Assembly: GCF_000218685.1 (NCBI RefSeq)
Contig: NW_006763291.1
Coordinates: 2,512,308 to 2,576,307, forward strand
Source of the DNA: Serpula lacrymans var. lacrymans S7.9
Lineage: Eukaryota > Basidiomycota > Agaricomycetes > Boletales > Serpulaceae
DNA length: 64,000 nucleotides
Reading direction: 5' to 3'
The translations under genes were made by a program, and so were the position numbers. Positions 12,070 to 25,207 of this stretch are shown here, one piece after another (positions within the stretch are counted from its first letter, which is position 1; each line of letters starts with the position of its first letter). The notes beneath the pieces were generated by a model. The model saw only the letters and a list, made by a program, of their open reading frames with translations. It was not told where the DNA came from and did not search any database.

Positions 12070-12336
12070 TAGATATAAACCTGACAAGAATGTGGATAGA
12101 GCTAAGCTACACTGCAGTACTGAAGATCGATAACTACTACTAGGCTTTCGTGGGATCTAAGCGTCCACTTATGGGCCGAACAAGCCGTACCACGCAACCT
12201 GTCGGTGGCGCAGACCTGAAAGGGCGCGGGGTTGGTTATCGATGTATACACGTGTTTACCTTTGAACCTTGTTGCAACTTTTCGTTGTCCCTCCTCCAAA
12301 GTAACCAAAGGTTTCCTGATCCACCTCTAAAACAAC

Positions 12337-13071
12337 ATGGATCCAGCAAAATTGGCTAAACTCCAGGCTCAGGCGGCAGCCAACAGGATTGGTGAGCAAT
12401 TTTACAGCCAACGTGCTGCAGCGTGACTCGCGATATTCCGATATTGACATTTTGTTCATCTTCTGGAATAAAACGAAATGACGCGAAGGTGGAAAGGGGA
12501 CTATGCGCCGCAAGATAGTACGGAAGACCAAACCTTCCGCTGCACAAGATGATAAGAAACTTCAAGGCGCATTGAAGAAATTAAATGTGCAGCCAATTCC
12601 TGGGGTTGAGGAGGTCAACATGTTCAGGGAAGATGGAAACGTGCTTCACTTCACTGCTCCAAAAGGTGTGTTTTTTTCTCTCTCCTTGTTCGATGCAATT
12701 GCGGTGCATGATTTGCATCATGTTCGCTTGTTCGATCCATGTGCTCGTTTACTGGGTAATAAGGTTAACCGTCCTTGTACGCAGTGCACGCCGCGGTTTC
12801 TGCCAACACTTTCGCGATCTACGGTACGGGACATGTGAAGGAGCTCACGGAGCTTGTCCCCGGAATCTTGAACCAACTGGGCCCTGATTCCCTCGCATCG
12901 CTGCGTAAACTCGCGGAATCTTACCAGGCCATCCAGCAGCAAGGGCAACAGAGGGCCCCTAACGCTGGTGCGGCCGATGAAGATGACGACGATGTTCCTG
13001 ACCTGGTCGAGAACTTTGATGTGGAAGGAGATCAAGCTGCGGGGAAGGACAAGCTTGAGGAGTTGAACTGA
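12337..13071 (+). CDS. EGD1: Nascent polypeptide-associated complex subunit beta (Egd1/BTF3)
   Basis: Ribosome-bound chaperone subunit that contacts nascent chains at the tunnel exit. Exon 1 is 12337-12391 ([18 protein letters not shown]), exon 2 12489-12665 and exon 3 12785-13071. The joined protein contains [17 protein letters not shown], the conserved basic ribosome-binding segment. The NAC domain follows: [18 protein letters not shown], then [21 protein letters not shown], then [16 protein letters not shown]. An acidic tail ([14 protein letters not shown]) closes it. Length and domain order match the family. Confidence 0.95.
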
Positions 13072-13793
13072 TTGTGCAAAAAAGGCCTGGTGTACTGAGT
13101 ACGCGGAGATGGTACTGTTTTAACTGACAGGAGTATCTATTTTTCATGCGGAGTAGGTGGGGTAGGGGAAACAGGATCCCTGCCTTTCCCTTCCATTTCC
13201 TTCACATCGCAGATTATACAAGCGAAAAGTTTTTCCTCTGATTCCTGCCTATATCGCACGTCGTTCTTTTCTACTTCTGCCCATCTGTCATGTTCTCTCT
13301 ACTTACTCACGACGCCATCGCTATACGATTCGTTTCCATTTGCATCGCATCACTGTGATTTTGAGAAAATATCGCGAAAATATGGTAGGTCACTGGCACG
13401 AACTGTGGGATATGGACAGGCCAAGAAAGCAGCTGTAAAGCTGTCCTGGAACGTGGGGTTACCAGGTGACGTCGACGCCATCCTAGTCAGGTTAATATAG
13501 ATATGGCGCCAGAAGTGGAAAGTTCTGTTTAGAACGCTTTGTCTATACCTCCTCTGCATGGGATGTGCTGGGATTTGTCTGAGCTATACTCCCCATAGAG
13601 AATACTGTACATGTGAGCCTGCCAGTGGTTCAGCTGTCTTTTGGCAACTGATGTGTTCTGCCATCAAATCCTCCGAATATAGGGTTAGGGTCATGTTTCT
13701 GCTGACTTAGATCACTGCAAAGTGCCTTTTTCAACGGAAATCAGCGTTTTCTTCCCAACGTCTCAGCAATACTTATACCTCCTTACATCTGCG
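13072..13793. other. Intergenic region, EGD1 to LIM gene
   Basis: About 720 bp. An open frame extends upstream of the LIM start to 13722, but it begins with GTG and has no conserved content, so I treat it as leader sequence. No RNA gene or repeat was seen. Confidence 0.4.
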
Positions 13794-16700
13794 ATGGCAC
13801 AGAACCAATATCCTTCATATCTCAATCAGCAACCTAATCCGAATTCCCATCTTTACCAACGTAGCTCTTACAACCAGAATGCCCAGCAGCCACCATCGAG
13901 CTATACCGCTCCAAGCCAACTTGCAGGCCAATCTTATGATCCAAGGGTATACCAGCCCCAACAGCCTCAGCAGCGGTCATTACAGTCGAATGGATTTTCT
14001 TACACGTCTCAGCAGCCCCAGCAACGTCTCCCGTACTCTCAGCAGGTAGGATATTCACAGCCTCCGATTCAGGTGCAACAATCTCCGTATACACCGCAGC
14101 CCCAATCGCAGACGCAGACGCAAGCCGTTTCAGCTGTTCAGCCGCGCATAGGTCCAGCAGGATTTAACTCCCAGTCCATTGCATACAACAAATCATTAAC
14201 GAAAGCGACAGGTTCACAATATGTCCCTGCACCACTTCCGAGTCGCATGATGCCTTCAAGTTTTCCTGCCCCGATCCCCCACACTTCGCAACCTAGCAGT
14301 TCGCAGTTTGCCGCTAACCAGTCTCGGCGTCCACTACCCACTCCGAAGCCACGCCCCGAGTCCATGCCTCCTCCCTCGCGTCAACCACCGCTTATCCAGG
14401 CACCTGCACCGTCTCGTCCCGTTGTGCTCACCAGTACTATACCTAGTTCGGTTTCATCATCGTCTGCGGATACTATATCCGCTGCGTCTCCAACATCTAC
14501 TTCATCTCATGGTTCGAGGAGACCATTGCCGACACCATTGCCACGCTCAGTTAGGCATGGGTCTTTGGATCTGCATAATCGTACACCTAGTCCGGTGAAG
14601 AACTATGCTTCCATCCATAACGCAGATCAACCTGCCAACCCTGCTGCAGATTCGTCGCAGAGTATGCCGCCTGCGCCCGCTAGTCAACTAAGCAATATCC
14701 CTGCTGGAACTAAATTCGTTCCGCTATGGAAGCGGAACTTAAATCCATCGCCTGCTCCCGCAAGTTCTGGTATCAGTAAAACAAACATGGAGCGAAGAAG
14801 TACAGTTTCTGGAGTGGGAGCAAATATAAATGACTTTTCCGAACGCTCAGACGGCCCTAAAAATGTACCGCTTACGTTGGAGAAGAGCTTGTCCTTTTCC
14901 ACGCGAAGGCCGTTGCCAGCCTCTCCAACGACTTCACCAGACATCAGTAAAGCTAATTCTGGTAGCAATATCACGCGGAAGTTGACCCTTCATGCTCGTG
15001 TTCCCGCATCGTCCGGAAAGGAAGACGAAATGGCCTCCACGGATATAAGTTCTGATGAAGAGAATCAATTTAGACAAAGGAATGGAATGGGACAAGGTAC
15101 CCGGGTGGAGCAAGCACGGACGCCCAGTCCACAATATGGCATCCGCGACTTACCGGGGCGTTCAAGGACAATTATTAATCGTGCACAGACTGACGACTAT
15201 TCCTCTTTACCACCCAGCCCTGAGGCCAAGCAATCCAATACACGCACCCGACCAGTGCGTTCCGCTACATTGCCTCAACCTCCCGCAGCCCGGCCACCCA
15301 TCGATTCGGAACAACATGCAGAAGGTACACAGTCGTTAACATTACGCTTGGCTTCAATGGCTCTCCAGGAGGACCGCGAGCCCGATCGTCAACCAGCTGG
15401 GCCCACAAGAAATTCTCCGACCAAGCCCCCATGGCCTGCTCACGTACCTCCCCTTCCTCGCACTCCCACCGTACCCAGCCAACCATTCTCACCAATAATG
15501 AATGCGAGCATGGCAATGAGCGGAAGACAAAGGGAATTTGTGAATCTCGACGATGCTCCTCCTCCTTCCCTACGCAGATCACCGTCCCCCATTCGACAGC
15601 CTGCTTCATCCGTCCCATCGATCAATGTATCTCATGCACCCACACAACAAAATAAGTCAGACCGTCAGTCTCACTGGGCTCCACCTGTCAATGGGACTAA
15701 CAGCTATACGGCAACGCCAAAGATAGAAGCTCCAGCTTCACCTGCGAAAGCGGAGCAACGACCTGATATACCTAGAATCTCTCTCCCTGACGACGACGAC
15801 GGAGACGACTCTGATGACCATGATTTTGGCCCCACGATCAGTATTTCTTCTCCAGACCCACCCCGCATATCTGTCTCTAATCCTGGCCAGCCTAACATAA
15901 CCGTCTCTACACCCAAGATGTCCATCTCAGAGCCATCATTTGGTGTACTGGACCCTTCTATTCCGTCCATCCAGGCTTTCCCTCCTGCAGTATCCTCTCA
16001 AGATCAGCCCCAGTTTGGCTCGAGACATACTCATTACGAGGAGCAGGGGGGTGCGAAACGCGGCTTACCTCCCCCTCCGATTCGACGTCCGGGCGAGTTG
16101 GCGTGCGGCGGCTGTGGTGGGCCTATCATAGGACGGATTGTGAGCGCAATGGGTTTACGGTGGCATCCTGCATGTTTTAAATGCACGGTCTGTAATGAGT
16201 TGCTTGAACACGTGTCGTCATATGAACACGAAGGCCGCCCATACTGTCATCTTGATTATCACGAGGTATGTACGGCGTTTAGAACGATAACATAAGTCGC
16301 TAAACTTTTATCATATATTTCCTTATAGAATTTTGCACCTCGGTGTTACCATTGCAAGACGTCTATCATCGACGAGCGGTTTATCACATTAGATGATCCT
16401 GCCCTTGGGAAACGGACGTATCACGAACAGCACTTTTTCTGTGCGGAGTGCGGCGATCCGTTCTTAGCTCCTTCAGGCGCGAGCACACGAACGGGTGAAC
16501 TGAGCGTAACGGGAGATGGTATGTTCGAAGACGACGACGTTGGTTTCACGGTGTACAAAGGCCATCCATATTGTGAAGCATGCCATGTCAGGTTGCGTAT
16601 GCCCAAGTGCAAGCGATGTAAGAAGAGCATACGCGACGGGACTCGTGCTGTGGAGGCATTAGGTGGGAAATGGTGCTGGGAGTGTTTTGTTTGCTCGGTG

Positions 16701-16845
16701 AGTCTCAAGCTGTCTGGTTGGTTTGAATCTGACACTGTGGTTGCAGAGATGTGAAAATCCTTTTGAGAATCCGTCTTTCTTCTTGCGAGATAGCAAACCA
16801 TTTTGCGAGCCTTGCTTCAGTCTCATGCTTCGGAACGAAGTATGA
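13794..16845 (+). CDS. LIM-domain protein with long disordered N-terminus (paxillin-like, Pxl1 type)
   Basis: Probable cytoskeleton or Rho-signalling adaptor of fungal polarity and septation, by analogy with yeast Pxl1. The first ATG in frame is 13794 (MAQNQYPSYLNQQ). The first ~750 residues are low complexity: Q/P/Y-rich, then S/P-rich with repeated RRPLPTP-type proline motifs and an acidic patch (DDDDGDDSDD, about 15790). Three LIM modules follow. LIM1 is LACGGCGGPIIG..WHPACFKCTVC (16108-16265). LIM2 follows the intron 16266-16328 (RCYHCKTSI..HFFCAECG..YCEAC). LIM3 is CKRCKKSI..WCWECFVCSRC..FCEPC, interrupted by intron 16698-16746, with Cys at the usual His position. The stop is 16843-16845. 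Confidence 0.87.
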
Positions 16846-17064
16846 CAGAGGATCAACTAGTCGCATGTATACCATTTTTCACATTGTACCGGACCTTTTT
16901 TGGACGTTGCTCAGTATGTTGTAGCTGTACCTTTTCCATCGATAGTATATTTGCTTTCTGGTGCTAATCAAGCGATCTATAGCTATCGTCACGAGTTTAT
17001 AAAGTTTATTTGGGAAACGTTTTCTCCTAGATTTACATTCGATATAGACTACAAATCTGCAGGT

Positions 17065-19220
17065 CTATGCAGTGGGATTATCTCCAAAGTAATTGCCAGC
17101 CAGAGTGGTCTGGTGATCCCAATGATTTGTAATATGTCGTTGTAAGTTATAACGTTGCAAAATCTCAAAGACTTGAGTGGTATCTCCAGCCGCAGTTTGG
17201 AGAAGATCTGGATTTGGTACTGGAGGGAGAGTCTGGAAGACTGTTCGAGCTAATTCAACCTGTCGGAGATATATCGGAAGTGGCATGCGAGGTGGGTACT
17301 TGATTTCTTGTTCCAGTACTCTCTCTATCGAACCATACTCTCTTATGAACTTGAGTGCACGCTGAGGACCCACATTCTTTATCCGTTGAGAAAAATCAGT
17401 TCCGAGAAGCAAAGCAAAGTCGATATAGCTTGAGCGTTCGAGCTGTAAGACAGAGCGTACGTCTGATCCTGATACCACGATGAGGGGTCCTTCACGGTTT
17501 GCAATGTTCCGAATGAGAGGGGCTTCGTATACCAAGACGTCCTAATGATGGTTTAGCTAATAACTTCAAAAATGATCACAAAAAGGTTTCACCGTATCTT
17601 CACTGGCGACATAGTCTGCAAATCCATTGATGACTAGAGAGGACGCCAGCGCTTCCGCTTCAAATGGACCTGTGGACTCTATGCACGGTATGCCCATAGC
17701 ACGTATGATTTCTCTACATTCCTGGTATGTTTGTAAAGAAGGAGGGTGCGTTCGTCGTTCGTAAGACTCGGAAATTATACTGCTTTTTTCCGCGAGTAGG
17801 GCAAGGCTTATTTCTGCTGCACCTGTTACATCTTCAAACAATCCTGGCGGGTCTACGAGTTCATCCCAGACCTTCCCTTCGTCCAATGTTAACTGCAATT
17901 GCGACTTGGACATAGCATACTCTAGTCGGGCTTCTGCCGCATCCTCCGTAGATTCAGAAGCTTGTTGGGAATATAGTGGTGATGGCAGAGACGTAACTCG
18001 AGCGATACTTTGGCGATAATCTATATAGAGGGAAGATAAAGCGCATAGGATGTCTTTGGCAACGATTGTTTCTATTTTGGACGTTGATGACATATCATAA
18101 GACGGTCCAGCTATTGAGTTGAATTGGGACATAGCATTGTTTGGCTCTTCTGATATGAAGACAGAGCTACTCTTGTCAAGCCTGCGGAAAAGATCTGGAT
18201 GTTCTTCAGATACCTTTCTCTCGCTGAAATCACTGTTAGTTTAGCGTGGCTTGGCAATCAAGCGAATCGTACGCTATTTCAGACATTTGACTACAATCTT
18301 GATAGGAAAGGTCATATGGTTCTTGCACTTCATGAGGTACGGATACAACCTGCCCGATACGACTGAGAAGTATATCACGAATGTCCGACTGGGATATGTC
18401 AACGAGATCGAATGACGACGAGGAGTTATCCTCCCAGTTTGACCCATGATGAGGGGCGGGCAATTCGATATTAACAGGCAGTGGCGACGTCGCACCCAAG
18501 CCTTTTCCCGAAGGAGGTTCCTTTGAAGCAGGCCACGGTGTTTCTTGTCCCGTGGACAACTGTTCTGGAGCGGGAGGAGCTTGCCATATCCCATTGGCAC
18601 TCTGCGCTGACGGATATCTGCTGGATGAGATGTTACGCAACGTTTGCGTTACTCTATCACGATCATGGGCTTCCAAAGAACGGCACTGGAGTAGAAGACG
18701 GGCCAGCTTTCGGAGTCTACTGAGTCTCTCGACCTCGATGGAACCACGGGCAGCATCCAATTTCCGTACTTCCCTCCTTCTTTCAACCTAACAGTCCTTT
18801 AGATTATGTTAATGCATTAGGATATCCTGCAACGAAGTCACTTACCTCCCGGGCTTTAGCTGCATTGCGCTCTTTACCATCGAAGACACAGATGGCTTTC
18901 ACCCCGCATTCTTTGAGCTCTGTAACCATACGATGCCATCCCAAAACATGCCTATGTTGGTGGGGGATGGGTGCGAAGTGGAACCGTTGAGTTATGAGAG
19001 TGCCGTCACTATGAATCATGAGGAAGGCTACGGTGATTCTGGCAATGAGAAACGTTACATGACTATGGTCTTGCCCCGCAACGACCTGAGACGATCTGGA
19101 AGTTTTCTGATTACTTCTGGGCTAAATGACAATGGTGAAATCAGGAACCCAACGAAGCACAGCATTAGCAGTGATTTACCAGGTCTTTTGTAGGAATGGT
19201 GTCAGACCCAAAACGCCCAT
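17065..19220 (-). CDS. XPG/Rad2-family (FEN1-like) structure-specific nuclease, orphan subgroup
   Basis: Likely a 5' flap or junction endonuclease in DNA repair. The ATG at 19220 gives MGVLGLTPFLQKT, and splicing continues CPEVIRKLPDRLRSLRGKTIV. An intron ending near 19009 restores IDGTLITQRFHF, with VFDGKERNAAKARE downstream; these hold the N-domain metal-binding Asp residues. The I-domain has IPCIESTGPFEAEALAS and ASEDTD (spliced at about 17540-17595). The helix-hairpin region has FALLLGTDFSQRIKNVGPQRALKFI. All usual acidic ligands seem present. Between N and I domains sits a long linker of more than 300 residues (about 17,770-18,760), rich in Ser, Pro and acidic residues. No PCNA-binding box is seen at the C-terminus. 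It is neither a canonical FEN1, Exo1 nor Rad2. Divergent from COPI alpha. Confidence 0.82.
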
Positions 19221-19580
19221 AGACGATGATTTCTAGTACTGAGCCTTGAAAATTCTATATATCCTATAATTTACTTCAAGTGTTGTCCATATATATGAAA
19301 ACGATACGCAAAGAGTTGCCAGTGTAGTTCCAACGTTTACGGTAACTTGTGCCACTCATAATCTCTCGATTTTTTCCAACTCCGCTGCTGCAGCCACGTC
19401 GTGCCCGTTCTGCCTGTGCACATAGCGCACGGTATACAAACGACTACAGGACTCTTTCCTTTCACCTCGACCGATACACTGGCGTTCTAGCTTGCGAGCC
19501 CATTTTTTGTACAGCACTGGTTAGAACACTCAATAACAAAAAATATTACCGTCGAAGGGCCAGCTTTGCACATTCCCAAG
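19221..19580. promoter_or_regulatory. Shared divergent upstream region, XPG-like nuclease (-) and COPI alpha (+)
   Basis: About 360 bp lie between the two start codons, so both promoters must be here. No specific element was recognised. Confidence 0.45.
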
Positions 19581-22500
19581 ATGTCGGTTATGCTCACAAA
19601 ATTCGAGTCCAAAAGTAATCGTGTAAAGGGTATGTGCAGTATTCGCAGATCAGAAGTTCTTATTTGACATATTACTATCTCAGGGCTCGCGTTTCATCCT
19701 ACTCAACCACTACTTGCAGCCGCATTACACAATGGCAGCGTGCAACTCTGGAATTACCGGATGGGTGTCTTGGTAGACAGATTCGAGGAACATGAAGGTA
19801 ACATTCCTTGGTATTGTTGTGAAGATATCACGACGAGAATCCGTTACAGGTCCTGTCCGAGCGGTCGCCATTCATCCGAGCAGAGCACTGTTAGTGACTG
19901 GAGGGGACGACTATAAGATCAAAGTCTGGGGTGAGTCGCGTGGATTTCAAGTTTCTTTTTCTATCTGACCTCGCGTAGATCTCAAACCTCAGAGCAGACG
20001 GTGCCTCTTCACATTACATGGTCACTTAGACTACGTCCGCACCGTCCAATTTCATCATGAAATGCCCTGGATTGTGAGTGATCAAGATATGTGGCAATAG
20101 TATTGATATTGATTCGCTTCCAGCTCTCGTCTTCTGATGATCAAACTATTCGCATATGGAACAGTACTTCTCGTAATTGCATTGCGATTTTGACTGGACA
20201 CTCGCACTACGTGATGTCTGCTCAGTTCCATCCTAAGGAAGACCTCATTGTGTCAACTTCCATGGACCAGACTGTACGCGTATGGGATATATCTGGTCTG
20301 CGTAAAAATACGCCCAACACTGCACCCGGTAATTTTGAAACGTTTGATACATTCTCTACCGTCAAGTACGTACTGGAAGGACACGACCGAGGAGTAAACT
20401 TTGCAACATTCCACCCTACTCTTCCTTTGATTATTTCTGCGGCTGATGATCGTACCATCAAAATATGGAGAATGAGCGAAACGAAAGCGTGGGAAGTCGA
20501 CTCTTGCAGGGGACATTTCAACAACGTATCCAGTGCAGTTTTCCACCCCAAACATGAACTAATTGTCTCATGTGGAGAAGACAAGACTGTTCGCGTTTGG
20601 GATCTGGCTAAAAGGACCGCTATTCAAACTTTCAGGAGAGAGCACGATCGGTTCTGGGTTTTGGCTGCTCACCCTCAACTTAATCTTTTTGCTGCTGGTG
20701 TGTTTCTCCCGGGATACTGAAACCATTATTTGTTGACTTCCTGGTATATAGGACACGATAATGGTCTTATCGTATTCAAACTGGAACGTGAACGTCCAGC
20801 TTTTGCAGTCCATGCTGATTCCTTATACTATATCCGCGACAAATATGTCCGTGCCTACGACTTCAACTCTGGATCAGATATCGGGTTACTCAGCGTGCGC
20901 AAATTTGGGAGCCCATATGTTCCACCAAGGACGTTAAGTTTCAATCCCGCTGAACGCGCTGTCATTGCAACCATATCCTCCGATAATGGGCTATTCGAGT
21001 TGGCTTCACTTCCTACCCAAGCTATTGGGGAAGTGAAAGATTCCTCTGTCGATGGGAAACGAGGTACTGCCCACAGCGCCATCTTCGTGGCTAGAAATAG
21101 GTTCGCAGCATTGAACAAGACCACCCAGGTAAGCGTTTGCTTCCACGCTCTTGAAAAGTGTTCAAGTGTTACATTGCTTTACACTTTACATAGCTCATCG
21201 AGGTTCGCGACCTGTCAAATTCGGTTGTCAAGACCATTAAGCCTCCCGTTCAAACTAATGAAATATTCTACGGAGGAACCGCTAGTTTGATCCTGAGCTC
21301 TACAACTTCAGTAGTATTATACGATATTCAACAACAGAAGACAATAGCTGATCTTAATAGCCCCCCCGTGAAATATGTAGTCTGGAGTGCAGACGGACAA
21401 TTGGTGGCATTAATGAGCAAACACAGTGAGTCATCTATACTAATTATTCACGTAGTTCTTCTAATAACTGTGTTTCCCCCCAGCAATCACCATTGCCAAT
21501 AAGACTTTCTCGCAAAATAGTCTTATACACGAGACTATCCGCATAAAGTCAGGGGCATGGGATGATGCTGGCGTCTTTATTTACTCTACGCTCAATCACA
21601 TAAAATACTGTCTTCCCCAAGGGTGTGTATATTATCATTTTTTTTGGATCGATCATGCTACTAAATCCTAATCACTCGTTTAGTGACCACGGTGTTATCT
21701 GTACCCTCGACAATCCTGTTTACTTGACGCGGATCAAGGGCAAGACGGTCCATTGCCTGGATCGCTCAGCGCGACCACGGACTATTACGTTTGATCCGAC
21801 AGAATATCGTTTCAAACTTGCTTTGTTGCGCAATAATTACGAGGAAATGTTGCATATCATTCGAACTTCAACTTTGCTGGGTCAAAGCATTATAGCGTAC
21901 CTGCAGCAAAAAGGTTTCCCCGAGGTATTTCCTTTTTTGCCTACATATCCCCCAGGCTCTCACCCAAAACTTAGATTGCACTTCATTTTGTCCAAGACAA
22001 GAACACTCGTTTCGATCTGGCCATTGAATGCGGTAACCTTGATGTCGCGTTAGAGACCGCCAAAGCTATCGACCGGCCAGAGTGCTGGGATCGTCTGGCT
22101 CAGCAAGCTCTTACTCAAGGTAATCACGCGGTCAGTCTATTTTATTCCTTTGGATATCTAACCGTACATGCCGTCTGACTGTGTTTTCTATTAGATTGTT
22201 GAGAAGGCCTATCAGCAGACGAAAAACTTCGATCGCTTGTCCTTCTTGTATCTTGCTACTGGGAGTACCGACAAGTTGTCGAAAATGCAAAAGATTGCTG
22301 ACGCGAGAGGTGATCCCATGTCTAAATTTCACAACGCATTGTACGCTGGAGATGTACATGGCCGAGTTACGGTCCTTCGAGATGTTGGTCTTTGTGAGCG
22401 TTTCCATCATAATCAGGAACATTCTCAAAGACTGATAGTTATATGCGCCCTTTAGACCCTCTGGCATATCTTACTGCCAAAACGAATGGTCTGGATGAGT

Positions 22501-23983
22501 TGGCTAATGAGATTTTAGAGGATGCTGGTTTGACTGACGCAGATATCGATGATGTCCCTTCATATGGTACCTCCACGTTAAAACCACCTCCCATCGTTAC
22601 TCCCACCACTACCCTCACCTGGCCCATAGTCGCTAGTGGCGAAAGTTTCTTCGACCGTGCGATGGCCAATGGAAGCCTGGAATCAGATGGTGACATTCCT
22701 CACGTCAATGGCTTTGATACAAACGGTGCGGCTGCGTCGTCTGCTCTTGATGCGTGGGCCAAAGAGGAAGAAATTCATGACGATATCGACCCTGAAGAAG
22801 GCGGATGGGAGCTTGATGTGGATGGCACAGAAGCGGAGAATAAGCATGTAGAGGATGAAGATGAAGCCATCGTTGATCAGGACCTTGGAGCTGGTGCTGC
22901 ACCTGGTGTAAGCGAAACCGAGCTCTGGGTCCGAAACTCTCCATTTGCTGCAGATCACGTAGCAGCTGGCTCATTCGACACCGCCATGCAAGTGAGTTGA
23001 TTGTCGTGGTTTGGTGTACTTATGCTAACAGCAACCTAGCTCCTGAACCGCCAATTAGGCATTGTTAATTTCGCTCTGCTCAAACCACTATTCCTGTCTA
23101 TCTATCGCTCATCGCATGCGTATTTGTCTCCTATTGCCTCGTTACCTCCTCTCCAACTACATGTGAGACGCAACCCATCAGAGTCCTCGCCTGGACGAGT
23201 ACTGCCTGTGGCCGCTCGTTCTTTACAGTCTATACGCAGCGAATTATCAGAAGGCTATCGTTTCGTATCGGGAAACAAGCTTCCAGAAGCACAGACAACT
23301 TTCCGTTCTGTTTTGCAGGCGCTGTTACTTGTTGTCGTTTCATCAGATAACGAAGCTAAAGAGGTATATATTCTGTCACACTTCTGGAAACTATTAGTCT
23401 AACCGGTATCTTTAGTGGCGCGACACCGTTACCGCTGCGCGGGAATATCTACTTGGCGTCTCAATCGAGCTGGAAAGACGACGGGTAGCTCAACACGAGC
23501 CTGAGAACGTCCGTAGAAGTCTCGAGTTAGCTGCCTACTTTGCACACTGCAAGCTGCAACCCCCGCACATGCAGATTGCCCTGCGCAGTGCTATCGGTGT
23601 CTTTGCCAAAGCGAATAACCATGCCACGGCAGCCAAGTTTGCGAGGCGTCTCTTGGATTTGAATCCAGATCCAAAAATTGTTGCGCAGGTTTGTCTATGG
23701 TACCCTTATCTGTAACTGGTTGTATTGATGGTTCCCGTAGGCACGGCAACGCATTGCTGCAGGAGACCGCAACCCTCGAAATGCGGTGGAAATATCATAT
23801 GACGAATTCACTGAGTTCGAGATATGTGCCGCAACTTATACACCGATCTTTAAGGGGTCGCCAGCGGTGCACTGCCCGTACACTGATGCTTCCTTCTTAC
23901 CCGATTTCATGGGAAAACTGGATCCACTCACGGAGCTGACAGAAATAGGAGCTGTGTCATCTGGGTTACCTGCTCCTCGGTGA
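19581..23983 (+). CDS. COP1: Coatomer subunit alpha (COPI alpha, Cop1/Ret1)
   Basis: Large COPI coat subunit for Golgi-to-ER retrograde transport. The ATG at 19581 opens [17 protein letters not shown]; the first intron follows and exon 2 reads [27 protein letters not shown]40 repeats run to about 20700 ([58 protein letters not shown]). The second propeller and alpha-solenoid occupy about 20750-22440 ([35 protein letters not shown]). A poorly conserved acidic linker at 22560-22900 precedes the COPI C-terminal domain ([21 protein letters not shown], then [18 protein letters not shown], ending [16 protein letters not shown]). The stop is 23981-23983. More than ten introns; the protein looks full length. 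Confidence 0.95.
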
Positions 23984-24208
23984 CTGTGAGATAGGCTAGG
24001 TTAGTATTGTGTAAACGACGTCATTCAATCTTCATTCGCATCATTCTTCAACTCAAAGTCGTGTTTCTTGGAGAGATGAATCGGCTCTAAATACTAAAGC
24101 TGTCACGTGCTTAAACACGTCTAATATTTGTAGAGTGGGAGTTTTAGCGCACATCGTTCTGTCTTTCTGTCCTATCGAACCTCATTTCCTCTTCCTTACC
24201 TTGTTCGT

Positions 24209-24914
24209 ATGGAAAACCAACCAGTTCCGAGTCCAACTGCTATGTTACACGACGGCGACAGGGAGGATGAACAACATTCAGATGACCGATCCCCAGACAA
24301 GAGTCAGAACGTTGAACAAAAACTCGACACGGCGTGCAAGACGTTTGACTACGCTGCCTTCATTGCAGACCCCTTTCGAGAACAAAGTCAGAGAGATGAT
24401 GCTTTCCAGCGAAGTGAGTATGAAGGTGACGTTGTTGGTCACTTTTTAAGGGGGGTGCGGTGACTATATGCGTATGTATGCAGTCCTGGAGCTCAGTTGT
24501 GCGGAGCCAGTGCTCCTGGTTATCCTTGAGGTCTGAATTACCATATTTAGTGGCTAACATTTAGCATCTCAGAGCTTAGGAGTGCGCTTCTGGCTGCATC
24601 TATAAATGCCCACACCTGGGCGGTCGCCAGGACAGTCCACGAGCGGACCACGACAGAGGAGACGATCGAGAAGAGAATTGACTCATTGCTTGAAGTGCAG
24701 AGAGAGCAAGGCAGGTCGTCTCACCCAGTTTCCCTCATGTCTTTTTTCGGTATGCGAATATTCTGCAAATTGCTGCTTCTGCCATCACCCAGGTTGCTAT
24801 GTATGATTAACACATTACACCCTTTCTTATCCAGAGTGCACCCGTGACCGTCTGCGTGCATTATTCGAAGTGATCAACAGCGCGGTTGCAAACATTGCTG
24901 GCATCTCCATCTAA
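24209..24914 (+). CDS. Small hypothetical protein, helical and acidic
   Basis: Not recognised. The ATG at 24209 starts an acidic, disordered leader (LHDGDREDEQHSDDRSPDKS) followed by CKTFDYAAFIADPFREQSQRDDAF. After an intron (about 24416-24572) it continues LRSALLAASINAHTWAVARTVHERTTTEETIEKRIDSLLEVQREQGR, predicted amphipathic helix or coiled coil. A last exon (about 24836-24914) reads CTRDRLRALFEVINSAVANIAGISI and a stop. Consistent splicing and an even composition argue for a real gene of roughly 150 residues. Splice positions are approximate. Confidence 0.5.
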
Positions 24915-25207
24915 GTAGGAATGCCTGTATATAGTTTACTATTGGAGATAGCCATCGCGGTGTCTAGATGCTTGAATGTCATGTTCGTCGCTGCTGTATG
25001 TGCAGGTCCAAAAAAGGAAATTCATAATAGCACCGTCCACCATTCTCGCGTTGTCGGGCAAAGCTTGTCTGTTTGAACTTTGAAGCTGAACCAGTGCAGC
25101 GCTGTGATATTTTTCTGTCTTCGAACTATGTTTCTTTGGTGAACTCTTGTCCGAGCGTGATCTTTTCTACGATATCCATATCCTTTCTCCACATCCACCA
25201 CACCACC

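Noticed and set aside
13722..13793. Upstream extension of the LIM protein start.
   Set aside because: The extension begins with GTG and has no conserved content; ATG at 13,794 starts the Q/P/Y-rich leader.
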